Shown here: one piece after another, positions 17,288 through 26,553 of the stretch
Numbering within the stretch: position 1 is the stretch's first letter
How the letters are laid out: every line of letters begins with the position of its first letter
NCBI RefSeq assembly: GCF_026723765.1
Contig: NZ_CP113524.1
Location: 4,281,001-4,345,000 of the forward strand
Length of the DNA stretch: 64,000 nucleotides
Origin: Lacrimispora xylanolytica
GTDB taxonomy: Bacteria; Bacillota; Clostridia; Lachnospirales; Lachnospiraceae
Direction: 5' to 3'
Program-made: the position numbers and the translations under genes
Notes under the pieces: model-generated
What the model saw: only the letters and a program-made list of their open reading frames with translations
Databases searched by the model: none
Told to the model about the DNA's origin: nothing

Positions 17288-18364
17288 CTATAATTGCGCT
17301 GGATTTGCCTGTAATTCATTTTCTATTTTTTGAAATACTCTGTTAATGTCATCATCACTAAAGGATGAAAAAACAGTATACTGATCACTTATAGTATCGA
17401 ATGCTAATTGAGATTTAACAAACTCTGTAGTTATATATAAGTATTCAAGCTTATCAGGATCATCAACGTCTTTTAATACACTGGTGTTTGAAACTCCAAA
17501 ATATCTTGCATCTACATCTAATCTATATTTACAAAATAGTCTAACTTCCTCTAGAAATTCATCATTATAATCACCAAAATGCATATTAACAATTCCTATA
17601 TCGCTTTTTATTGAGCTTTGTATTATAAAAGGATTTATACCTAAACCATTTAGATTACTATCATTGTATTTCATAATAGGATTTGGCACTCCAAGCAAGA
17701 TAATATCAGGCTTTTCCACTAAACAATGCTTATGTATAAACCGATTAAATCCTATCGCCTTAAGAAACGGATCTACTTTAGCATTGAACATAAAATCAGG
17801 TATATCGAGACAACCTATATTATTCATGAAATCATGTGATCCTATTTGTAAGACTCGATATCCCTTACTTAAAAAATACTTTCTAGCCATAAACTCAGTT
17901 TGCAATTGACCACATTTCTCACCAATTGAAAATATTGAGATAATAGGTACCTCTATTGTTAACATTTTATGGGGAGTTGGAATATCTGTTAAAACTTCAT
18001 TGCTATCTCCTAAGCCCACGTATTGAGTACTTAATTCGAAATGCTTCGATATATCTTCAGAAACTATAACCTCTTTTCCTAACTCTTTAGAAAAATCAAA
18101 GAGTTTCTTATATAGTTTATTATTTATAAATTCCTCACTACTTGTAAGATAGAGCAGATCACTTTCTTGTATCTTTTCCTCATAATTTATAAATAATTTT
18201 ATATTAGCAAACGAGCCTCCGTCTAACCTGGAAATATCGCAGCCTTCCAATACGTTAAGTTCTGGCGCTAATAATGCTATTGGTTCATATTCACCCATGA
18301 ATGCATACCTTACTAGAGTTGCATTATCGTAATCGACTGGGAAAATTGCTATCTTTTTATACAT
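17288..18364 (-). CDS. TIGR04066-like peptide maturation system protein
   Basis: 358 residues from the ATG at 18364, behind GGAGGAG. The start overlaps the end of the radical SAM gene by 8 bases. The N-terminal third (KKIAIFPVDYDN...) is followed by a Rossmann/P-loop-like domain starting VPIISIFSIGEKCG near 150, which holds KPDIILLGVPNP near 230. This matches my knowledge of the TIGR04066 family found with Cys-rich clostridial peptides. No catalytic residues are certain. It may bind the precursor or a nucleotide. Its central domain resembles the C-terminal domain of the cluster protease. Confidence 0.72.
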   Translation of the reverse strand: MYKKIAIFPVDYDNATLVRYAFMGEYEPIALLAPELNVLEGCDISRLDGGSFANIKLFINYEEKIQESDLLYLTSSEEFINNKLYKKLFDFSKELGKEVIVSEDISKHFELSTQYVGLGDSNEVLTDIPTPHKMLTIEVPIISIFSIGEKCGQLQTEFMARKYFLSKGYRVLQIGSHDFMNNIGCLDIPDFMFNAKVDPFLKAIGFNRFIHKHCLVEKPDIILLGVPNPIMKYNDSNLNGLGINPFIIQSSIKSDIGIVNMHFGDYNDEFLEEVRLFCKYRLDVDARYFGVSNTSVLKDVDDPDKLEYLYITTEFVKSQLAFDTISDQYTVFSSFSDDDINRVFQKIENELQANPAQL

Positions 18365-19775
18365 TATAAAGCTCCTCCATTTTATCAAAATCAACATTAT
18401 TCTCTTTTAGCAGGCATATAGTTTTTAATTTTTCTATCGTATCATACATAGCGCTTTCGCAACGAGCAAGCTTCATACCTTCCACAAGCTCTTTTGTATT
18501 ATCTGCAGATGCTGCGCACATACCACAATAAATAAAATTCCAACAATTCTTACATTTATCAGCTGTTACTTTTCCCGGATTAAGTACAACTCTAGCCTTT
18601 TCGAGATCATATCCCGAGTAGATATTGCCGATTTTCATTATTTCTGATTCTTCGCTAACCCTTTCACAAGGAAAGATATTACCATCTACATCTATCATCG
18701 GGCGTCTGGCCCCAGGTATACAAGGTCCACCTGGATGTGTTATTCTAGCTAAACCATTAATTCCGCTCAGTTCTTTATGCATACGTAGTATTTTGGGTAT
18801 TTCATGAATGAACAATCTGGAAACTTTATTTTTATTTATTAGACCAAGAGCAGATAAAAGTAGCTTAGTACGTTGAACCTTATAATTTATGGAATATAAA
18901 TCATCATATTGTATAGGTTCTTCTACATAGAAGTCATTCATAATCCCCATCCTCAGATTATTATCTTGAATGATATCATTTGCATCAAAAAAATCGTTTA
19001 CGCACCTAAAATCTGTACCAGGAGCTACAACTGTGTTAAAACTGATTTTTCTAAAAAAGTCGGGATACTTATCTCTAATATATAAAAGATTCTCCATTAT
19101 TTTATCAAAGGATCCAGTACCATTAGCAAAAACTCTATTATGATCATGCAACTCCTTGGGACCATCCAGACTTATAATAACATCAAACTTTTTATCCATT
19201 AAAAACTCTATATTATCATCATTAAACATAGTGCCATTTGTTGTCATAGAATACGTTATACTTTTATATGGATACCTTTCGTCTATGTAACCCATTAACC
19301 TTTTAATCTTATTGAACTCTAACAAAGGTTCTCCACCATAAAAACCAATATCAACCTTTTTCGAGTTAGTTGAATGCTTCATTAAGAAATCAATACTTTT
19401 TTGCATGATTTCATAGGACATTACCCTATTTGAATGTGTCCGATTATTATATTTATTACCAGAATAAGCGCAGTAAGAACACCGCAAATTACAATTTTGA
19501 GTGAGTTGCAATGTAAGCTTTTCAATCTTGTTCTCAAGATGAAATTGCATAAACCTGTCCTGAGGATGTTCTATTTGTTCGACCGGATTTTCTTGGCAAT
19601 ATCCTTTTTCCTGAAAGAGTTGAAGTAGCTCAAGATCCTTCGCATCCGGCCTTTTCTGATGAATTCTACAAAATGAATTATACTCATCATCATCTACAGC
19701 CAAGATTGAATTTGTTCCCCTGTCATAAATATACTTTCCAAAAGCAGTAAAGAAAGGTTTAATAACAACATTCAT
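18357..19775 (-). CDS. SPASM-domain radical SAM peptide maturase (CcpM-like)
   Basis: 472 residues. The radical SAM cluster motif CNLRCSYC has cysteines at 95, 99 and 102 and follows an N-terminal segment of about 80 residues that may bind the leader. GGEP (FYGGEPLLEF) follows, and a C-terminal SPASM region with CKNCWNFIYCGMC near 410-430 binds auxiliary iron-sulfur clusters. Enzymes of this type insert thioether bonds from Cys to other residues in Cys-rich precursors. It overlaps the ABC gene by one base (ATGA), showing tight coupling. Confidence 0.88.
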   Translation of the reverse strand: MNVVIKPFFTAFGKYIYDRGTNSILAVDDDEYNSFCRIHQKRPDAKDLELLQLFQEKGYCQENPVEQIEHPQDRFMQFHLENKIEKLTLQLTQNCNLRCSYCAYSGNKYNNRTHSNRVMSYEIMQKSIDFLMKHSTNSKKVDIGFYGGEPLLEFNKIKRLMGYIDERYPYKSITYSMTTNGTMFNDDNIEFLMDKKFDVIISLDGPKELHDHNRVFANGTGSFDKIMENLLYIRDKYPDFFRKISFNTVVAPGTDFRCVNDFFDANDIIQDNNLRMGIMNDFYVEEPIQYDDLYSINYKVQRTKLLLSALGLINKNKVSRLFIHEIPKILRMHKELSGINGLARITHPGGPCIPGARRPMIDVDGNIFPCERVSEESEIMKIGNIYSGYDLEKARVVLNPGKVTADKCKNCWNFIYCGMCAASADNTKELVEGMKLARCESAMYDTIEKLKTICLLKENNVDFDKMEELYNV

Positions 19776-21499
19776 CAGTTTTCATCCCCCTGTGTTAGAA
19801 TTTTATATAAATCACTATTTTTAGTCACAAGTTCTTCAAAAGTTCCAGTGTCAGTAATCATGCCATTATCAATTACAAAAATCTTATCAAGTCTTCTCAA
19901 TATATCTTCCCGATGGCTAATTACAATAACAATATCATACAAGTCTTGCTGTATAATAAATTGATTAAATTTTCGTTCTGCCACTATATCAAAGTTGGCA
20001 GTTGCCTCATCTAAAACCAAAATATTTCCACACTTTGCTAAAGTTCTAGCTAAAGCTACCTTTTGCCTTTCACCTCCAGATAATTTCGATCCATTAAATC
20101 CTACCAGGCTATCTATACCCTCAGGCAACGAATCAATAAACTCAACTGCTGTTGTTAGCTCTATGTAATGTCGAATTTCATCATCCGATAGATTACCTAT
20201 TATATTTATGTTGTTCCTTATACTTTCATCAAAGAGACTAATATTTTGATTCATAATGCTAAATAAGTTTCGATAATCACCTAGTGCTAATTTGCGAATA
20301 TCAACTCCATTTATTTTAATTGTTCCAGATACTGGCTCATAAAAACGTAGCATTAAGTTAATGATGGAGGTTTTACCTGAACCATTAACCCCAATAAAGC
20401 CTACTTTCTCACCTTGATGAATAGTAAAATTTATTAAGCGTAATACAGCATCTTTGTTACCATAGGCAAATGAAACATTATCAAATGATAAACTCTTCAC
20501 TTCGTTATAGCTATTATCCATACAAATACCACACTCATCTTCTACCTCATTTTCAAAATACTCCATAAACCTCTTAAACGATGGAATAGAGCTTTGTAAT
20601 CTATAAGCTAAATTAGATAGAAGAGATATGGGCTGTAAAACATACATGGAATAAGATATGAATGCGAACAATCCTCCTATAGTGAGTTGATCTCGAAAAA
20701 TTAGTATTGCACCCAATAAATTCAAACCGTGAGTAAATATCATGCCAAGTGTTTGGCTTGATATATTTGAATAATTATCCAAATACTCCATTTTTGTTTC
20801 TAAGTTCATCATTTTCATTTTAGAGGATTTAAACTCACTCATTCTCATATCCTGAAGGTTCCAAAGCTTAATAACCTCAATATTTTTAAAAATTTCTCCA
20901 AACCAGATAGAAAAACTCTCATTTAACTTCATTAAAGTCGCAAAATAATTACTTCTTATTGATGAGATATAGTTTTTTATAAGTAACTCAAGAGGCATAA
21001 TGGCCAATATAAAAATAGTTAATCTCCAATCAATAAGGCTAAGACCAATTATACCGCCAATTATTTTAAAAAAACTAACTACAGTTTGAAGTAGACCACT
21101 ATTTATTATTTGAGTAATATTTGAAATATCACTATAGACATTGCCTATAGTTTTTAAAAAATTATTATCTTTGTGATAAGCCATCTTTAATCTAATTGAG
21201 TGACGTATAGCATCATACATCAAGTTAAACGATATCTGCCTATTCACAAACTGGTAATGAACGAATTGAACAAATGTTAGTATTTGCTCTATTATAAAAA
21301 GGGAAAATATATACAATGTATAACGTAAAACTACATTTAAGTCACCTTCAGCGATTCCTTTATCAAATAACTCCTTTTGTATCATTGGGTACATTACCCC
21401 TAATACGGAAACAACAATCATACAAAAAATTATAATTATGATTCTTATTTTAAATGGACCAAATTGCTTAAAGATAAATTTAATAACATCTTTATTCAT
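19775..21499 (-). CDS. ABC transporter (ATPase-permease fusion) of the RiPP cluster
   Basis: 574 residues: six membrane helices in residues 15-300, then the ATPase. Walker A is GVNGSGKTS (about 370), the signature is LSGGERQ (473-479), Walker B is ILVLDEAT (about 493), and the switch His is in ISHRED. No N-terminal C39 peptidase is present, so leader removal must be done elsewhere, fitting the S8 protease in the same operon. It is the first gene of the leftward operon and probably exports the mature peptide. Confidence 0.88.
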   Translation of the reverse strand: MNKDVIKFIFKQFGPFKIRIIIIIFCMIVVSVLGVMYPMIQKELFDKGIAEGDLNVVLRYTLYIFSLFIIEQILTFVQFVHYQFVNRQISFNLMYDAIRHSIRLKMAYHKDNNFLKTIGNVYSDISNITQIINSGLLQTVVSFFKIIGGIIGLSLIDWRLTIFILAIMPLELLIKNYISSIRSNYFATLMKLNESFSIWFGEIFKNIEVIKLWNLQDMRMSEFKSSKMKMMNLETKMEYLDNYSNISSQTLGMIFTHGLNLLGAILIFRDQLTIGGLFAFISYSMYVLQPISLLSNLAYRLQSSIPSFKRFMEYFENEVEDECGICMDNSYNEVKSLSFDNVSFAYGNKDAVLRLINFTIHQGEKVGFIGVNGSGKTSIINLMLRFYEPVSGTIKINGVDIRKLALGDYRNLFSIMNQNISLFDESIRNNINIIGNLSDDEIRHYIELTTAVEFIDSLPEGIDSLVGFNGSKLSGGERQKVALARTLAKCGNILVLDEATANFDIVAERKFNQFIIQQDLYDIVIVISHREDILRRLDKIFVIDNGMITDTGTFEELVTKNSDLYKILTQGDEN

Positions 21500-22001
21500 A
21501 CTTCTCCCCTATCAGCTAAATATTCAGCTTTAGCTATTCTTAAAAGTAAAAATATATAATATGCTATTACAAATTCTACATGTTATCATAGAGTAATGCT
21601 TATATAAACATACACTTTTACGTTAATTATAAAAATTATTATGCTTAAGGAAATAAACGATATTTTCAACTTTTCAGTTTAATAATCTAGAAAGTATTAA
21701 AATACAGAGCAAGTGAGAAAGATTAGTTGTTTTGATTTGTATTAGTAGTTAGATCCCATTACTTTTATAGATTTAAAGTTCTATTAATTAGCATTATATA
21801 ACATATTTCACAAATTTTCTAGCATAATTTGAAAATACTACATTTTTAAAATCATAAGTATAACTATATATTTAATTATACAAATATACTAAACTATTAG
21901 TGCTATAATTGATAAACTTTACTGCAAGGATGTAACTACATTGTACAAATATGTTCTTGCCAAATAAAATGCTTATTCCAGAGTCATTATTTAATTCAAA
22001 T
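21500..22001. other. AT-rich intergenic region upstream of the RiPP operon
   Basis: About 500 bases, very AT-rich, between the RiPP operon and the ribosomal protein operon, both read leftward. It must hold the RiPP promoter, but several AT-rich hexamers are equally possible and I do not pick one. No ORF with a ribosome site was seen. Confidence 0.5.
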
Positions 22002-22033
22002 AAAAAAGACTCCACACGTTCATGTGAAGTCTT
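22002..22033 (-). terminator. Terminator of the rpsF-ssb-rpsR operon
   Basis: AAGACTCCACA and TGTGAAGTCTT at 22006-22033 pair almost perfectly. The A run at 22002-22007 is a T run on the minus strand. Confidence 0.85.
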
Positions 22034-22065
22034 CCTCAATAAGCCAACCCTTATAAAATAAGGAT

Positions 22066-22332
22066 TTACTCCATTGTATAAGGCATAAGAGCGATGTGTC
22101 TAGCTCTCTTAATAGCAACGGTAAGTGCTCTCTGGTGCTTAGCACAGTTGCCTGTGATACGTCTAGGAAGGATTTTTCCTCTCTCAGATACATATCTTTT
22201 TAATTTATTTGCGTCTTTAAAATCAATTACGCCGTTCTTCTCGCCACAGAATACGCAAACTTTTTTTCTTCTACGCATTCCGCCTCTTTTGAACTTAGCG
22301 CCATCAGCTTTATCATTTCTGTTGAATGCCAT
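22066..22332 (-). CDS. rpsR: 30S ribosomal protein S18
   Basis: 88 residues, standard for S18. It shows the basic start, a CVFC pair, the [18 protein letters not shown] stretch split by Lys/Arg, and [22 protein letters not shown]. It binds S6 and 16S rRNA in the small-subunit platform. The CxxC and the extra Cys suggest the zinc-type C+ form rather than the C- form. Last gene of the operon, 21 bases after ssb. Confidence 0.97.
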   Translation of the reverse strand: MAFNRNDKADGAKFKRGGMRRRKKVCVFCGEKNGVIDFKDANKLKRYVSERGKILPRRITGNCAKHQRALTVAIKRARHIALMPYTME

Positions 22333-22353
22333 TGGTACTACCTCCTATCAGAT

Positions 22354-22803
22354 TTAGTTGAATGGAAGTCCTTCGTCTTCGACTCCATCCGGGATATTCA
22401 TAAATCCATCGCCGATTGCACTGGAAGGAGTTGGTCTGGAAGTTGGCTGGTATCCGCCTTCTCCTGATGCTCCGCCTTTGCTGTCTGCGAATTCCTGATC
22501 TTCTACAACGATATCTGTTGTATAAACCTTTACGCCGTCTTTATTCGTATAACTTCCAGTCTGGATCCTTCCGGAAACCAATACTCTCATACCCTGACGG
22601 AAATACTTCTCTGCAAACTCTCCTGCCTTGTCAAACGCAACACAGTTGATAAAATCAGCAGTCTGTTCATTGCCATCCTGATTTCTGCGGCCTCTGCGGT
22701 CAACAGCAAGGCTGTACCTTGCGATTGCCATGGAGCGCTCACCTTGGGAATATCTTACTTCTGGATCACGGGTCAATCTGCCCATAAGGATTACTTTGTT
22801 CAT
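22354..22803 (-). CDS. ssb: Single-stranded DNA-binding protein
   Basis: 149 residues. The OB fold starts MNKVILMGRLTRDPEVRYS and continues through FINCVAFDKAGEFAEKYF. A Gly/Ser/Pro-rich linker follows, and the acidic tip ends in EDEGLPFN, close to the canonical DDDLPF tail that recruits replication and repair partners. The place between rpsF and rpsR is conserved in Firmicutes. Confidence 0.96.
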   Translation of the reverse strand: MNKVILMGRLTRDPEVRYSQGERSMAIARYSLAVDRRGRRNQDGNEQTADFINCVAFDKAGEFAEKYFRQGMRVLVSGRIQTGSYTNKDGVKVYTTDIVVEDQEFADSKGGASGEGGYQPTSRPTPSSAIGDGFMNIPDGVEDEGLPFN

Positions 22804-22825
22804 ACGATCACGCTTTCTTTATCTA

Positions 22826-23113
22826 TTATGCCTCTTGTCTTACGCATAAGTATCTGATAACCGGCTCCATAATACGAATGTGTGCTTCTAACTCATTCGG
22901 TGTTGTGGAATCGCCATCAAATTTGATGAAGTAGTAGAATCCCTCTTTCATCTTCTGAATTTCGTAAGCTAATCTCTTCTTACCCCATTCATCAATGTTG
23001 GTTACAGCGCCGCCGAAACGAGTAATATAACCCGTAACTTTTTCGATAGCTGCTGCTCTCTCTTCATCTTCGAGCTTTGCGTTAATAACAACGGCTAACT
23101 CATATTTGTTCAT
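22826..23113 (-). CDS. rpsF: 30S ribosomal protein S6
   Basis: 95 residues from the ATG at 23113, which has AAGGAGGT upstream; a longer frame exists but the usual S6 N terminus (MNKYELAVVINAKLEDEE) begins here. DEWGKKRLAYEIQKMKEGFYYF is the family hallmark, given here in part. S6 pairs with S18 on the 16S rRNA. First gene of the operon. Confidence 0.96.
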   Translation of the reverse strand: MNKYELAVVINAKLEDEERAAAIEKVTGYITRFGGAVTNIDEWGKKRLAYEIQKMKEGFYYFIKFDGDSTTPNELEAHIRIMEPVIRYLCVRQEA

Positions 23114-23264
23114 GCTTGTTACCTCCTTGTGGTCTCTGGCCCCTGCTTTCAGTATCAGGAGCAAGGATTCTCTATGTCACGAGTTAACATTATACAGGAA
23201 ATATTCTACAAAAGCAAGTCCTTTTCTTAATTTTAAAGGCTTTTTCCCGCATAAATTGGGGTTT

Positions 23265-23462
23265 TTACTGCTTTGGATTGCCGTCACTGGCTTTTAAGCC
23301 TCTGGTATTCTTTTCCACCAGCTTTCTGGGCACCATAATCATATGTCCACAGCCCATACATTTTAAGCGGAAATCCGCTCCAACTCTTAAGATTTCCCAC
23401 TCCTGACTGCCGCAGGGATGCTGTTTTTTCAGTTTTACAATATCTCCAATTTCATAATTCAT
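23265..23462 (-). CDS. DUF951 family protein
   Basis: 65 residues from the ATG at 23462, typical family length. A longer upstream frame would overlap the aldo/keto reductase gene and lacks support. EIGDIVKLKKQHPCGS and an RLKCMGCGHMIMVPR segment with a C-x-x-C pair suggest a small zinc ribbon or nucleic-acid-binding fold. DUF951 genes commonly sit just upstream of rpsF in Firmicutes, as here. Confidence 0.88.
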   Translation of the reverse strand: MNYEIGDIVKLKKQHPCGSQEWEILRVGADFRLKCMGCGHMIMVPRKLVEKNTRGLKASDGNPKQ

Positions 23463-23503
23463 AAAAACACCTGCCTGCCCGTTTGGGCCGCCCTTATATC
23501 CAA

Positions 23504-24496
23504 TTATTTTAAAATATTGTCGATGCGCTTTAATTCTTCCTTGGAAAATTCCGTATTTTTCAGACAAGCTACGTTATCCTTTAACTGTGCCACGCTGCTG
23601 GCTCCAATGAGGACTGAAGTCACCGCCTCTTCCCTCAATACCCAGGCAAGTGCCATCTGGGCAAGACTCTGACCTCTTTCCTTTGCCAAATCATTTAACT
23701 GTCTTATAACAGAAAGATTTTCCTCTGATAGGTATCGACCGCCTATGGTGCTTCCTTTTCTGGCTGCCCGGGATCCGCTTGGAACGCCGTTTAGATATCG
23801 GTCTGTAAGAGCACCCTGTGCCAGTGGACTATAGCAGATACAGCCTGTTCCGCTCTCTAAGAGGGTATCAAATAGACCTTCCTCTGCCACTCTCTCAAAC
23901 ATGTTATACCGTGGCTGATGGATGAGGCAGGAGATTCCCATGCCTTTTAAGACCTTAATGGCCTCCTTAGCTTCCTTGCTGCCGTAATTGGAAATACCCA
24001 CATAAAGTGCCTTCCCCTGTCTGACGATGTCAGCAAGAGCGCCCATGGTCTCTTCTATCGGTGTTTCCGGGTCTGGTCTGTGGTGATAGAAGATATCTAC
24101 GTAATCAAGCCCCATACGCTTTAAGCTCTGGTCAAGGCTAGCCATTAAATACTTTCTGGAGCCAAAGTTACCATAGGGTCCGGGCCACATGTCAAATCCT
24201 GCTTTTGTGGAAATGAGCATTTCATCCCGGTATCTGCCAAGATCACTCTTTAATACACTGCCAAAGGTTTCTTCCGCCATACCAAAGTAAGGAGCTCCGT
24301 AGTTATTTGCCAGGTCAAAATGAGTAATACCCATATCAAATGCACTTAAAAGAATGTCTCTCTGGGTGGTGGGCGCCTTCTCCATTCCGAAGTTCTGCCA
24401 CAGCCCTAAAGAAACTCTGGGAAGCATGATTCCACTTTTCCCGCACCGCTTGTATTCCATTGTTTCGTATCTGTTCTTTGCCGCCTCGTACATCAT
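23504..24496 (-). CDS. Aldo/keto reductase (YghZ/Kv-beta-like)
   Basis: 330 residues. YKRCGKSGIMLPRVSLGLW starts the TIM barrel. The catalytic Asp/Tyr (DLANNYG), Lys (STKAG) and His (YHHRPD) are visible in order, and NADPH contacts include the late LIGASS loop. The motif layout is of the AKR14-type YghZ group, which reduces aldehydes such as methylglyoxal. AAAGGAG precedes the ATG. Confidence 0.88.
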   Translation of the reverse strand: MMYEAAKNRYETMEYKRCGKSGIMLPRVSLGLWQNFGMEKAPTTQRDILLSAFDMGITHFDLANNYGAPYFGMAEETFGSVLKSDLGRYRDEMLISTKAGFDMWPGPYGNFGSRKYLMASLDQSLKRMGLDYVDIFYHHRPDPETPIEETMGALADIVRQGKALYVGISNYGSKEAKEAIKVLKGMGISCLIHQPRYNMFERVAEEGLFDTLLESGTGCICYSPLAQGALTDRYLNGVPSGSRAARKGSTIGGRYLSEENLSVIRQLNDLAKERGQSLAQMALAWVLREEAVTSVLIGASSVAQLKDNVACLKNTEFSKEELKRIDNILK

Positions 24497-24604
24497 AGTT
24501 TCTCTCCTTTACGCTTCCATAAATAGTCCCTAATCAGTTTCCCTATACGTTCTGTTACATGTTACCAATATTTATACCATATTATCCCTTATCATCGCCA
24601 GCAT

Positions 24605-25330
24605 TTATACAGAATCATGAAGTACTTCTCCAATACTTCCGCTGATGACTAAATCCGCCTTCTCATCCATGGGAGTCACGGTCTTATTGATTAAGACCAT
24701 GTGGCTGCCTCTATAATAATTAATCAGGCCTGCTGCCGGATAAACGGTTAAGGAGGTGCCGCCTATAATGAGCATATCCGCGTTTGAGATGCAGGAGACT
24801 GCCTTACTCATGACACCATCGTTTAAGCTCTCCTCATAAAGCACCACATCAGGCTTTATGATCCCGCCGCAGTCACACCTTGGCACTTCCTTTCCCTCCA
24901 TGGCGGAAAGCATTTCTTCCAGGTTATAAAACTTCATGCACCGGGTACAGAAGTTCCTTCTTACAGAACCATGAAGCTCCAAGACCTCCCGGCTTCCGGC
25001 ATCCTGATGAAGGCCGTCGATGTTCTGGGTAATGACCGCCTTTAATTTCCCCATATCCTCAAGCTTACGCAACGCCAGATGCGCCTTGTTTGGCTTTGCC
25101 TTTGGAAATATCATCTTATTGCAGTAGAACCGGTAAAATTCCTCTGGCTTTTTTACATAGAAGCTATGGCTGATTATGGTTTCCGGCGGATACTTGTACT
25201 GTTCTTTATAAAGTCCATCCACTCCCCTGAAATCAGGAATATTGCTTTCCGTGGAAACTCCTGCCCCACCAAAAAATACAATGTTATTGCTAGCTTCGAT
25301 CCATTCCTTTAACTGGCTTACCCCTTCCAT
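24605..25330 (-). CDS. cobB: Sir2-family NAD-dependent protein deacylase (sirtuin)
   Basis: 241 residues from the ATG at 25330, chosen because AAAGGA sits 8 bases upstream and the length fits bacterial sirtuins. Upstream Met codons would add 15-26 residues. GGAGVSTESNIPDFRG binds NAD, TQNIDGLHQDAG and LHGS hold the catalytic His, and four cysteines (C-x2-C, C-x-C) form the zinc site. It removes acyl groups from lysines in cytosolic proteins. Confidence 0.92.
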   Translation of the reverse strand: MEGVSQLKEWIEASNNIVFFGGAGVSTESNIPDFRGVDGLYKEQYKYPPETIISHSFYVKKPEEFYRFYCNKMIFPKAKPNKAHLALRKLEDMGKLKAVITQNIDGLHQDAGSREVLELHGSVRRNFCTRCMKFYNLEEMLSAMEGKEVPRCDCGGIIKPDVVLYEESLNDGVMSKAVSCISNADMLIIGGTSLTVYPAAGLINYYRGSHMVLINKTVTPMDEKADLVISGSIGEVLHDSV

Positions 25331-25430
25331 ATAAAAGTCCTTTCTTATCCCGTTGGTCTCCATATAAAGAGTCTTACTTGTCAGACTCTGGCGCTGACGC
25401 GCCGTCACTTTAGTGACATCTTCCTATGCA

Positions 25431-25464
25431 ATAAAAATAGGGCGGATTATAAAATAATCCGCCC
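25431..25464 (-). terminator. Intrinsic terminator after sirtuin promoter region / for the GNAT operon
   Basis: GGGCGGATTAT at 25440-25450 pairs perfectly with ATAATCCGCCC at 25454-25464. On the minus strand it is followed by a T-rich stretch, so it ends the leftward transcript that carries the zinc-ribbon, DUF2156 and GNAT genes. Confidence 0.9.
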
Positions 25465-25500
25465 GTAATCACAAGTCGGATTCTGATACCGACGAACAAT

Positions 25501-26553
25501 TTAAGTTACCTCGTCAAAAAATACGCCGTTTAACGGCCGAATCCGCTCCACCATAGCCATCTGATCGGCTGGAACCGATGGAAGGCCATAGCCAAACAGC
25601 CAGGAGGTCATTTCACCAATCCCAAGAGTGAGATGGGGCTTTCTTGCGCTTTCCTCTTTGACCGGGGATAAGCTGGAGCCTTTTCTGTCAAGCTTCCAAA
25701 GGAACAAGCCGTTGTTCTGAGGGATAAATGAATCCTTAACTTCAATAAGAAGCTCCATCTCGCCAACAGGACAATCTTTCTTTAAGCTGATGACAGAAAC
25801 AAACCTTTCCATATGAATGATTCTTCCCATGGCATAAGGCTTTGAGGGACCGTTCTCCTTTACGTATTCCGGCAGACAGATCAGTTCTCTTAAAGTCCCT
25901 GCCGTTTCTCCGTAATAGGCCCACACACCAGCTAATTTAGATGACTCATTCTTTGTGGTAAGAAGAAGGAGATCTCCGCTGTCGCTCCTTACCTCCTTGC
26001 ATAAATCCCGGTAGTATTCTTCACTCCGAAGGGCGTAGACCTCATACCGCTTTTCCAGCTGCCTCTCAGCAAATTCAGAAACTTCCTTACACTTATTGGA
26101 ACGTTCCAGAAAGGCACGGCGATTTAGCTCCGTTCTTCCCTTTTCATTCAAAGTTATGGCTGGTAAGTCACATATATAGGTATAGTCAAAAGGCTGGTAA
26201 ATCGCAGGATCCACAGGAACCAGAAAACTGAACGCCATCCGCTCAGTATACATATCGGTAAAGCAACGGCTTAACAGCTTTCTCATGTAGCCCTGATGGC
26301 GAAAATCTGGATCTGTAGCTACACCAGCCACGTAATCGATCTTCCAGACCTGGTCCTTTACCACCACCTCATAAGGATTTCGGTGGAGCATGGCTGCCAT
26401 TTTCTCTTCCTTATATGCAGTGAGAACCTTATTCTTTAGCACCCGGTCCGAAAAGTAATAGTTTATAAAACTTTCTGAATCCTCAGAAAAAACCTTTTCC
26501 CAAAGCTTTCTGCTTTCTATTTTTTCTTCCTGCTTCAAATACCGTATCATCAT
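25501..26553 (-). CDS. GNAT N-acetyltransferase, Eis-like
   Basis: About 350 residues. The acetyl-CoA loop ATDPDFRHQGYMRKLL lies near 80-95, and the long C-terminal part with no second obvious motif recalls Eis-like two-GNAT proteins, which acetylate amines. I place the start at the ATG that overlaps the stop of the upstream DUF2156 gene (TGATG); a TTG one codon earlier is also possible. Substrate unknown. Confidence 0.78.
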   Translation of the reverse strand: MMIRYLKQEEKIESRKLWEKVFSEDSESFINYYFSDRVLKNKVLTAYKEEKMAAMLHRNPYEVVVKDQVWKIDYVAGVATDPDFRHQGYMRKLLSRCFTDMYTERMAFSFLVPVDPAIYQPFDYTYICDLPAITLNEKGRTELNRRAFLERSNKCKEVSEFAERQLEKRYEVYALRSEEYYRDLCKEVRSDSGDLLLLTTKNESSKLAGVWAYYGETAGTLRELICLPEYVKENGPSKPYAMGRIIHMERFVSVISLKKDCPVGEMELLIEVKDSFIPQNNGLFLWKLDRKGSSLSPVKEESARKPHLTLGIGEMTSWLFGYGLPSVPADQMAMVERIRPLNGVFFDEVT

